Source: Saprospiraceae bacterium (GTDB lineage Bacteria > Bacteroidota > Bacteroidia > Chitinophagales > Saprospiraceae). From it: DNA of 64,000 nt. The notes under the pieces are model-generated. The model had not been told where the DNA came from and did not search any database. It was given only the letters and a program-made list of their open reading frames with translations. The translations under genes and the position numbers were made by a program. Below, piece by piece: positions 1 to 7,318 of this stretch (position 1 is the stretch's first letter; the number at the start of each line of letters is the position of its first letter). The stretch is from the NCBI GenBank assembly GCA_016710265.1, contig JADJJL010000007.1:682001-746000 (forward strand), in the 5' to 3' direction.

Positions 1-177
1 GTGATTGGACACAGTAACACCATACCAAAAACCATCCAATTATTAGACAGCGCAACAAGTTTCCCGGATATTCCTTCCCATGAATATGACAATCTTTATA
101 CGGTCATTCTTACAGAAAATGCAAAAACTAAAGTGATCAAAAAGAAATATGGACTGAAGTCTCCAACGAAAGAATAA
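1..177 (+). CDS. Histidine phosphatase family protein, C-terminal fragment (5' end outside window)
   Basis: The frame is open from base 1 and stops with TAA at 175-177, leaving 58 codons. The translation contains VIGHSNTIPKTIQLL, which fits the second catalytic His segment (GHSNT) of the phosphoglycerate-mutase/SixA-like histidine phosphatases. It is followed by a short tail with EYDNLYTVIL, as in small Bacteroidota members of the family. The GTG at base 1 is an internal Val codon, not a start. The RHG motif and the rest of the fold lie outside the window, so the substrate cannot be judged. Confidence 0.6.
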   Translation: MIGHSNTIPKTIQLLDSATSFPDIPSHEYDNLYTVILTENAKTKVIKKKYGLKSPTKE

Positions 178-221
178 GACAAAGACTAAGACTAAAACTA
201 AGACAAAGACTAAGACAAAAA
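174..221. repeat. Low-complexity AAGACT/AAGACA tandem tract
   Basis: About eight imperfect copies of the hexamer AAGACT or AAGACA follow directly on the stop codon of the preceding gene. The tract makes an open frame on the minus strand that is only low-complexity sequence. It is a simple-sequence tract with no visible promoter or hairpin. Confidence 0.7.
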
Positions 222-281
222 AATAATTTATCATTCTTTCAAAACTCGATAACAATAAATATAAATTAATTTGACTTCATA

Positions 282-1553
282 ATGAAACAGGTATATTTAC
301 TTTTCTTTTTATCGTTTCTAATTTCAGTTAGAATTTATTCCCAACCAAATTGTTCGGCATCCAGCACCGGATTTATTCCCATCAATGATTTAGGTACAAA
401 TATTTCCCCATTGACAGGACAAATGGGAGGATTGTATCCCGGTGGTTCCAATTATTTGCCGGGTGATCATAAAAATGCTGGACTTGAATTGGCTTCACAA
501 ATTGAATGCTTAGATATAAATGGCAATCCTGATCCTTACAATGGAAAGGTTGTATGGCTGAGTATTGGAATGTCCAACTGCACTCAAGAAACCCAAAGAT
601 TTATTCCACTTGCAAATGCATTCCCCACCAAAAATCCAAAATTGCTTTTAGTGGATGGTGCTCAAGGAGGACAAACCGCACAAGTCATTTCTGCACCTTG
701 GCATTCCAATTATTCCACTTTTTGGAATACGGTCAACAATAGGCTGACCAATCAAGGGGTGAGTGCCCAGCAGGTTCAAATAATTTGGTTAAAGGAAGCA
801 AATCAAGCGGGTAATACCCCTCCCACTCAGCATTATGATTCTTTGTTGGTTCAATTAAAAAGAATTACCCATGAATTAAAAAAACGATTCCCCAATGTTA
901 AACTGTGTTATGTAGCGAGCAGAATTTCTGCACGCTATGCAACAACTACTCTCAATCACGAACCCTATGCATACTTAACAGGATGGGCGGTTAAAAAAAT
1001 GATCGAAGATCAAATTATGGGTGATCCTCAACTTAGATTTTCCGGACCAGATGCCAAATCACCGTGGCTCTCTTGGGGAATTTATATGTGGTCAGATGGA
1101 AACACACCACAAATTAGCAATCCGGATATTTTTTATAATTGTCCAACGGATTTTATGAACGATGGCATTCATCCTTCAACAGCCGGAGCGCAAAAAGTTG
1201 GAAATCTATTGTTGAAATTCTTTAGTACAGATTCTACTTCTATTCCTTGGTTTCTTGGAAACCCATGTTCAGTAAGTAGCAGCAACAATTTGGATGATTC
1301 TGAAAACAATTTTACCATTCATCCCAATCCGACAAACGGTTTTATAAACGTCAGCTCAAATAATCAAACCAAACTTAATTTTGAGTGTAAAATCATCAAT
1401 CTCCATGGCCAGGTGGTCTTTTATAAAAAAATAACTTCCATCACGAAGCATACCCCTTTAGATATTTCACATCTTCAAGCTGGCGTTTATAAAATAATAA
1501 TTGTCCAGGAAAAAAAGATCCAAATGCTGCAAAATTTAATGGTAAACCAATAA
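282..1553 (+). CDS. Secreted SGNH/sialate O-acetylesterase-like hydrolase with T9SS sorting domain
   Basis: A 423-residue exported protein. Residues 1-20 form a signal peptide. The body carries an SGNH-hydrolase pattern: GMSN with the likely nucleophile Ser98, a GGQTA block at 129-133, and DGIHPS at 294-299 with the Asp294/His297 pair expected of the catalytic triad. From about residue 343 there is a type A T9SS sorting domain, starting FTIHPNPTNG and ending in a beta-rich tail, so the enzyme is probably exported by the type IX system and anchored or released at the cell surface. The family removes acyl groups from glycans or other esters; the substrate here is unknown. It is a single gene with no close operon partner. 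Confidence 0.7.
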   Translation: MKQVYLLFFLSFLISVRIYSQPNCSASSTGFIPINDLGTNISPLTGQMGGLYPGGSNYLPGDHKNAGLELASQIECLDINGNPDPYNGKVVWLSIGMSNCTQETQRFIPLANAFPTKNPKLLLVDGAQGGQTAQVISAPWHSNYSTFWNTVNNRLTNQGVSAQQVQIIWLKEANQAGNTPPTQHYDSLLVQLKRITHELKKRFPNVKLCYVASRISARYATTTLNHEPYAYLTGWAVKKMIEDQIMGDPQLRFSGPDAKSPWLSWGIYMWSDGNTPQISNPDIFYNCPTDFMNDGIHPSTAGAQKVGNLLLKFFSTDSTSIPWFLGNPCSVSSSNNLDDSENNFTIHPNPTNGFINVSSNNQTKLNFECKIINLHGQVVFYKKITSITKHTPLDISHLQAGVYKIIIVQEKKIQMLQNLMVNQ

Positions 1554-1635
1554 ATATACTCTGTAATTTTAAACAATATTCATAAAACTTTATTTTCTTC
1601 AGAATTCAATTCAAACTAAATCTGAATCTTCTTTC

Positions 1636-2340
1636 ATGAAAACTTTTATCATCCATGTAGGCACTGCCACAGAAAGAATGAAACACATGCAAGTGCAGTT
1701 GAAAGATAAAAATCTGGACACAGAATTTATCTTGCGGGGAAACAAGGAAGATCTATCTGATGAAATTATGGAAAAGTATTTTACAGGCGAGCTTAAATAC
1801 GTTTCCAATGGCACTTCTTGTGTATATAAACATCTCTTGGCATATACTGAAATAATAAAACATCAAATTGAAATTGCTTTAGTATTGGAAGACGATATTT
1901 TTTTTCATTCAAACTTTATGGCCAGTTTGTCAAAGATTACTGCTGAAATAAAAAGAGATCAACTTTCCAATTTTGTCATTAGTCTTGAGGATTCTAGCCT
2001 TACATTTGTACCGAGAAGTGAATTTGTTGCGGATAAAATGTTATATAAGAAACTGCATGGCCGCATGGCCGGAGCCTATCTGATCGATCTTATAGGCGCT
2101 CAAACCATTCTTGAGGAGGTCAAAAAAAATAAATGCCATTTTCCCATTGATTGGTTTCACAACTATCTTTCCGAGAAAGCCAAAATTAATATTTTGTGGC
2201 TTTATAAACCAGTGGCCACCCAAGGAAGCTTAGAAGGATCGATTAAATCAACACTTGATTCAAAAGCATTTAGTAAATTAAAAGTGATATCCTTCAGATT
2301 GCAAAGGATTTATAAAAAATTGCTGTATTGGTTTAGGTAA
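1636..2340 (+). CDS. Glycosyltransferase family 25 (LPS biosynthesis type)
   Basis: A 234-residue cytosolic protein with the usual GT25 layout: an N-terminal beta strand FIIHVGTATERM, the SCVYKHLLAY block (61-70) that matches the conserved 'C..SH..a' segment, the metal-binding-type LVLEDDI (82-88), and a GAYLID/PIDW segment near residues 145-170. GT25 enzymes transfer galactose or other hexoses to lipooligosaccharide or surface glycans from nucleotide sugars. No other polysaccharide gene is adjacent. The IS110 element begins directly downstream, so a former operon may have been interrupted. Start chosen at the first ATG. The family call is firm; the acceptor is unknown. Confidence 0.72.
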   Translation: MKTFIIHVGTATERMKHMQVQLKDKNLDTEFILRGNKEDLSDEIMEKYFTGELKYVSNGTSCVYKHLLAYTEIIKHQIEIALVLEDDIFFHSNFMASLSKITAEIKRDQLSNFVISLEDSSLTFVPRSEFVADKMLYKKLHGRMAGAYLIDLIGAQTILEEVKKNKCHFPIDWFHNYLSEKAKINILWLYKPVATQGSLEGSIKSTLDSKAFSKLKVISFRLQRIYKKLLYWFR

Positions 2341-2598
2341 TTTTGATCCAATGAGCATATTGATTAGAAAAAAAGTGAAGCCTTAAACACATAGTTCTCG
2401 GTATTATAAAAACTCCAACTTCAAAATAGATAACTTTGCTATAAAAAGCAGCACATAAGAAACCAAATGTGCCATTGGTAGTCACATCCCTTCACATAGT
2501 ATGGTTCGAAGCACTTTTTGAAATTTCAATTGGCTGTTAAGTTATCGCTTAAACACCGTATAGGAGATCAATTTCAGTTTAGAAGTGCTTTTATGTAC

Positions 2599-2631
2599 TG
2601 CTTTTATTAAAAACATTTTTAATTAAAAGCA
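2599..2631 (+). promoter_or_regulatory. Hairpin directly before the transposase start codon
   Basis: TGCTTTTATTAAAA (2599-2612) pairs with TTTTAATTAAAAGCA (2617-2631) through about 14 base pairs with one bulged T. The hairpin ends five bases before the transposase ATG at 2637. Such a stem would cover the ribosome landing site. It could limit translation from read-through transcripts, a known strategy in insertion sequences, or be the 3' part of a 5' non-coding RNA. The role is inference. Confidence 0.45.
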
Positions 2632-2636
2632 AAATT

Positions 2637-3998
2637 ATGAAAAAGGAAACTGAAAAGAAAGGATTATTAAGAATTGGGAGTGGTTTACCAGTATTCAATT
2701 CTCATGCGGCGGGAATTGATATAGGGGATACCCTCCAATGTGTTGCCATTAATGACAAAAATGGAGGGCATGAAGTAAAAACGACAACGGCATTTACTTG
2801 CGATTTAATCGAAATCGTGGATTATTTGAAAATCAATGGAATTACTACAGTTGCCATGGAAAGTACTGGAGTTTATTGGTTGCCCCTCTACATTATGCTT
2901 GAGGAGGCAGGAATTGAGCCATACTTAGTCAATGCTAAACATGTAAAAAAATGTTACTGGGCGAAAGAGAGATGATACGGATGCTATTTGGCTTCAAAAA
3001 CTTCATACATGTGGATTATTACAGAAAAGTTTCCAGCCGGACAATGAAATTCGTGTATTAAGAAATTATACTCGGCAGCGAAAAAATTTAATATCGTTGA
3101 GTTCAGATGCAGTAAGAAGAATGCAAAAAGCACTTGAACAAATGAATATTAAAATTCATACAGTAATAAGCGACATACTGGGTGTATCAGGAATGAATAT
3201 TGTAAAAGCGATTATAGCAGGAGAAAGAGATCCTCAAAACTTAAGTACACTTTGTGACCCTCGAATAAAGGCACCTAAAGAGGAAATAGTCAAATCATTG
3301 CAAGGAGTTTGGAATGAGGAATGTCTATTTTTCTTGAACAAGCAGTAGAAAATTATGAATTTCATCAAAAACAGATCAAGAGTTGTGAAGAAAAAATAAA
3401 GCAGCAATTACTAAAACAGGTTGCAATAATAAAAGAAGGGGATATCTCCGGTCTTGAACAGGTGCCTAAAAATAAGGTCAAAGCAAAACCAAAAAAGAAT
3501 CAATTTGATTCATCACTCAGTAAATATTTAATTGCCATTACAGGAATAGATTTGTGTAAAATACCAGGAATCAGTGAAATAACGACATTAGAATTTATTT
3601 CAGAAGTGGGTGTAGATATGAGTAAATGGAAGAGTGCTAAACACTTTGCTGCGTGGTTGAATTTGGCACCCAACACCAAAATTTCTGGAGGAAAGACCTT
3701 GAGTAGTAAAATGCTACAGAAAAAAAATAGAGCTGGACAATATTTGAGACAAGCAGCATCATCTTTATCAATAAACAAAACTCCAATAGGTGATTACTAT
3801 CGAAAGATGCGTTCCAAACTGGGCGGTAAAGGAGCTGTTTTAGCCACAGCACATAAATTGGCAAGAATCATTTACACAATGTTGTCTAAAAAAATAGAAT
3901 ACAATTCTGATATGATCTTTGAAAATCAAGAGAAAATGAAACTAGATAGGATTAGAAAACTAGAAAAACAATTAGCTAGATTAAAACAAGCATCATGA
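2637..3998 (+). pseudogene. IS110-family transposase, broken by two homopolymer indels
   Basis: Three partial frames join into one 453-residue IS110 transposase. The first frame stops at 2973-2975 because of one extra A in the run after CATGT near 2943-2949. The frame then continues through 3348, where one T is missing from the run near 3330-3334, and the last frame runs to 3998. After repair the DEDD set is clear: Asp28 (AGIDIGD), Glu75 (AMESTG) and Asp112/Asp115 (RDDTDA). The C-terminal Transposase_20-type domain has GISEITTLEFISEVG and the ISGGK segment that should carry the catalytic serine. The two indels cancel in length and both lie in homopolymers. They may be real decay or sequencing error; in the second case the gene is intact. 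Confidence 0.85.
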
Positions 3999-4120
3999 AA
4001 CTAAGTAAAGATACGTCTGACAATCAACTAGATAAAATTAGTTATATAGGAGAGCACATAGTACTCCACATAGGACACATAGAGGATGAAGAAACGATGC
4101 ATGAAGGAGCGATACGAAGT

Positions 4121-4308
4121 AAACTTGCCGAACTAGGCAAGTTAGCGACTGAACCGAGCTGCTAATCAGCTCGGCGGGTATTAAATCAATTAAACTAGGC
4201 GAGTTAGTAAAGGAATGGTGCGCAGCAAACTCGACGGACTAGTCGAGTTAATGACTGAACCACGTTGCTAACCAACGTGGAATAGAACCGAGCTGATAAT
4301 CAGCTCGA
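4121..4308 (+). ncRNA. Covarying tandem hairpin array 3' of the IS110 transposase (candidate structured or bridge RNA)
   Basis: Five stem-loops follow the transposase. AACTTGCC(4122-4129)/GGCAAGTT(4136-4143) and CCGAGCTG(4154-4161)/CAGCTCGG(4167-4174) form one unit. AACTCGAC(4228-4235)/GTCGAGTT(4242-4249) and CCACGTTG(4260-4267)/CAACGTGG(4273-4280) form a second, and CGAGCTG(4289-4295)/CAGCTCG(4301-4307) stands alone. Loops keep the same size (6 and 5 bases) and nearly the same sequence. Between the two units the first stem shows two and the second stem three compensated base-pair changes. This is what selection for structure looks like. The position fits the 3' bridge RNA of IS1111-group elements, but a different RNA or palindromic DNA repeats are possible. 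Confidence 0.45.
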
Positions 4309-4359
4309 CAAGTAATCAATCAATTAATCTAGGCAAGTTCAATCACTAAGACCATCTTA

Positions 4360-7200
4360 TCAAATCACAATATTAATCATCCGTCCCGGCACCAAAATAA
4401 TCTTCTTTATATTCTGATTTTCAGTCCATTTTTTAATTTCATCCAACTGTAATACTGAGGATTCTAATTCTTCTTTGGTCATGGCTTTAGGTACGGTCCA
4501 TTCATACCTTTTTTTACCATTGACACTCACAGGATAATTGATGGAATCAGATTCCAAGAATGACTCATTGTGAATTGGATATTCTTGATGATGCACCGAT
4601 CCTAGCCCACCAGATATTTGATAAATTTCTTCGGTGATAAATGGTGCAAATGGAGCCAATAATTTATTCAAAGTCAAAAGCACTTCTCTATTTTTACAAT
4701 TCAATTTGCGCAATTCATTCACACAAATCATAAAAGCACTCACCGAAGTATTGTAAGACATGGCATCAAGATCCGCTCGCAATTTCTTAATACAGGTATG
4801 TAGAACTTTGAGCATTTCCGGTGTAGGCGCTTCCCCGATCAATGCAAGTTCTTTGTTGTCATTAAAAAACAATTGATGGTACTTTTTCAAAAATCCGGAG
4901 ACTCCACTGATTCCCTTTGTATCCCATGGTTTGGAATCTTCCAATGGACCTAAAAACATTTCATACATTCTAAAACAATCCGCACCATACTCGGCAATTA
5001 CATCATCCGGATTGACCACATTGTGGTATCTCTTGGACATTTTACCAACTTCCGTTTTTGTTCTGATTTTAAATTCAGAATTCAAATCGTGGGCAGTCTT
5101 TGATTCCAATGAATTTACAAAAAGAGCTTCTTTGAAATCTGGTCTCCACTTGATAAATTCTTCAATGCCTGGCTGATCCAAATGGGCTTCGGGCGTGCCA
5201 TAATTTTTGACAAAATCTTTGTGCACCGGTATATAGGCAATTAATTCTTCGTCGTATTGTGACACCAATTCATGTGATATAAATTTGGGCGGCTTCGAAT
5301 CTTTGATCAAAGCCAAACTTTCAATCATCCCTTGGATCATTCCTTGATTCACCAATCTCTTAAATGGCTCTACCGTTTTTATATAACCAAGATCGTATAA
5401 AAATTTATGCCAAAATCGAGAGTACATTAAATGTCCAACGGCATGCTCTGTACCACCGATGTAAAGATCCACATCCTGCCAATAATCAAGTGAACTGCTA
5501 GAAGCAAACTCTTCGGTATTTTTTGGATCCATGTATCTCAAAAAATACCAACTCGACCCGGCGTATCCCGGCATGGTGTCGGTCTCTCTTGTTTTACCTT
5601 CGGCAAAGTGTACCCAATCTTGCGCTTCTGCCAATGGAGATTTTCCATTTTTTGATACTTCAATTTTTTCCAATCGAGGCAATTCCAATGGCAATTCCGA
5701 ATAATCCATAGCAACACAAACTCCCTCCGAATTATAGTAGACTGGAAAGGGTTCTCCCCAATATCTTTGACGACTAAAATTGGCATCTCGCATTCGATAC
5801 TGCACTTTTTCCTTTCCTATTTTCTTGGCGACAATTTGTTCAATCGCCTTTACAATGGCTTCCTGCACCTGCAGCCCATTTAAAAATTCTGAACGAATCA
5901 TAATGCCTCTTTTCTCTTCAGGCGATGCTCCAGTTTCATTGGATTGATCAACCACTTGAATGATGGGAAGCTCAAATTTATTTGCAAATGCCTGATCTCT
6001 TAAATCGTGTCCCGGAACCGCCATAATAGCTCCAGTACCGTATTCAATCAAGACATAATCGGACACCCAAATTGAAATTTTTTGCTCGGTAAAAGGATGC
6101 GTTGCATATGATCCGGTGAAAACTCCGGTCATGTTTTTCACATCTGATTGTTTATCTCTGTCGGTTTTTTTATTGACTTGATTCAGATAATTAATAACTG
6201 ATTGATCTCTATCGGCTGTGCACAATGACTTTAACAATGGGTGTTCAGGAGCCACCACCAAAAAACTGACCCCAAAAATTGTGTCTGGCCGAGTAGTAAA
6301 AACCTCTAACGTATCAGATCTGCCCTGAAGTGGAAAAAACACTTGAGCACCTGTGGATTTACCGATCCAATTTCGTTGCATCGTTTTTAAAGATTCTGAC
6401 CATTCCACTGTGTTAAGATCCTGTAACAATCTCTCTGAATAAGCAGAAATCCGCAAAGCCCACTGCATCATTGGTTTTTTCTCAACCGGATGGCCACCTC
6501 TTTCTGAAACACCGTCTTTGATTTCATCATTGGCTAATACTGTACCTAAAGCCTCGCACCAATTTACAAATGAAATTTTGCGATAAGCCAATCGATAATT
6601 CATTAAAATATCTGCTCTTTCCTTCTCTCCTTTTTGATTCCATTCTTCATCTGTAAAATTAAGTTCGTCTTGTCCGAATGCGGCACAGCCCAAGGAACCT
6701 GAATGGGAGAAAACTTGAATCAAATCTTTGATGGGTTTTGCTTGATTGGAATTCAAACAATAATAGTGTTCAAACAATTGAATAAATATCCACTGTGTCC
6801 ATTTATAATATGAAGGATCGCAGGTGATAACCTCTCTGTCCCAATCATAATTGAGACCGATATTGTGAAGCTGGTCTCTATACCTCTCCATATTTTCAGC
6901 AGTAGAAACAGCAGGGTGCACTCCTGTTTGAATGGCATACTGCTCCGCAGGAAGACCAAAAGCATCAAAACCCATTGGATGCAAGACATTAAATCCACTC
7001 ATTCTTTTATATCTGGACATGATGTCTGAAGCAATATATCCTAATGGGTGTCCAACATGTAGTCCTGAACCCGATGGGTATGGAAACATATCGAGAATGT
7101 AGTATTTTGGAAGTGAAAAATCATTACTGACTTTATACACTCCATCTATCTGCCACTTTTGTTTCCACTTTTGCTCTACTACGCGATGATCATATTCCAT
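4360..7200 (-). CDS. leuS: Leucine--tRNA ligase
   Basis: Class Ia leucyl-tRNA synthetase of 946 residues, which charges tRNA-Leu with leucine in the cytosol. The HIGH-type motif is HVGH (residues 48-51) after PYPSGSGL. The KMSKS loop is KMSKR at 720-724. Between them lie the CP1 editing domain (TGVFTGSYATHPF, and the TTRPDTIFG strand) and the long Bacteroidota-type inserts. The C-terminal anticodon-binding and LeuRS-specific domains are complete. An in-frame ATG lies 18 bases upstream at 7216-7218, but the only good -7 element (7216-7223) overlaps it, so the start at 7198-7200 is preferred. The gene ends within about 20 bases of the presumed IS110 end; the insertion did not disrupt it. No T-box is visible upstream. 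Confidence 0.95.
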   Translation of the reverse strand: MEYDHRVVEQKWKQKWQIDGVYKVSNDFSLPKYYILDMFPYPSGSGLHVGHPLGYIASDIMSRYKRMSGFNVLHPMGFDAFGLPAEQYAIQTGVHPAVSTAENMERYRDQLHNIGLNYDWDREVITCDPSYYKWTQWIFIQLFEHYYCLNSNQAKPIKDLIQVFSHSGSLGCAAFGQDELNFTDEEWNQKGEKERADILMNYRLAYRKISFVNWCEALGTVLANDEIKDGVSERGGHPVEKKPMMQWALRISAYSERLLQDLNTVEWSESLKTMQRNWIGKSTGAQVFFPLQGRSDTLEVFTTRPDTIFGVSFLVVAPEHPLLKSLCTADRDQSVINYLNQVNKKTDRDKQSDVKNMTGVFTGSYATHPFTEQKISIWVSDYVLIEYGTGAIMAVPGHDLRDQAFANKFELPIIQVVDQSNETGASPEEKRGIMIRSEFLNGLQVQEAIVKAIEQIVAKKIGKEKVQYRMRDANFSRQRYWGEPFPVYYNSEGVCVAMDYSELPLELPRLEKIEVSKNGKSPLAEAQDWVHFAEGKTRETDTMPGYAGSSWYFLRYMDPKNTEEFASSSSLDYWQDVDLYIGGTEHAVGHLMYSRFWHKFLYDLGYIKTVEPFKRLVNQGMIQGMIESLALIKDSKPPKFISHELVSQYDEELIAYIPVHKDFVKNYGTPEAHLDQPGIEEFIKWRPDFKEALFVNSLESKTAHDLNSEFKIRTKTEVGKMSKRYHNVVNPDDVIAEYGADCFRMYEMFLGPLEDSKPWDTKGISGVSGFLKKYHQLFFNDNKELALIGEAPTPEMLKVLHTCIKKLRADLDAMSYNTSVSAFMICVNELRKLNCKNREVLLTLNKLLAPFAPFITEEIYQISGGLGSVHHQEYPIHNESFLESDSINYPVSVNGKKRYEWTVPKAMTKEELESSVLQLDEIKKWTENQNIKKIILVPGRMINIVI

Positions 7201-7215
7201 ATAAATGAATTTCTG

Positions 7216-7223
7216 CAAAAATA
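7216..7223 (-). promoter_or_regulatory. Bacteroidota-type -7 element for leuS
   Basis: The minus strand reads TATTTTTG, matching the TAnnTTTG consensus of the Bacteroidota primary sigma factor. A TTG stands 17 bases further upstream and may be the -33 part. Transcription would begin near 7209, inside the extended reading frame, which supports the leuS start at 7200. Confidence 0.5.
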
Positions 7224-7318
7224 GATGTTCTGCTGCATACCAATTGCAAATGGATTGATAATGTTTCAGCTATCAAATCGTGCTCAAAGAAATGTCTGGT
7301 AAGGCTGAAAATAGTTTT

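Larger units (their letters stand above)
2341..4345 (+). mobile_element. IS110-family insertion sequence (outer limits only)
   Basis: A single transposase frame of the IS110 type (DEDD RuvC-like front, serine recombinase-like back) lies between a glycosyltransferase gene and leuS. About 295 non-coding bases stand 5' of it and about 345 bases 3' of it. IS110 elements insert without target duplication and have weak or no terminal inverted repeats, so the exact ends cannot be read from one copy. The coordinates given are the flanking gene limits. Both non-coding flanks contain foldable sequence. Known members carry a bridge RNA either 5' (IS110 group) or 3' (IS1111 group) of the gene. Confidence 0.6.

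Noticed and set aside
43..255. Minus-strand open frame at the left edge
   Set aside because: It is formed by the AAGACT simple repeat and the antisense of the histidine phosphatase end; the translation is low complexity.
2940..3340. Programmed ribosomal frameshifting in the IS110 transposase
   Set aside because: The first site needs +1 and the second -1. The A-run and T-run do not give a canonical slippery heptamer for both, and IS110 elements are not known to use frameshifting.
7201..7318. T-box or other riboswitch before leuS
   Set aside because: The leader is too short, and T-box elements are not expected in Bacteroidota; only a -7 element is seen.
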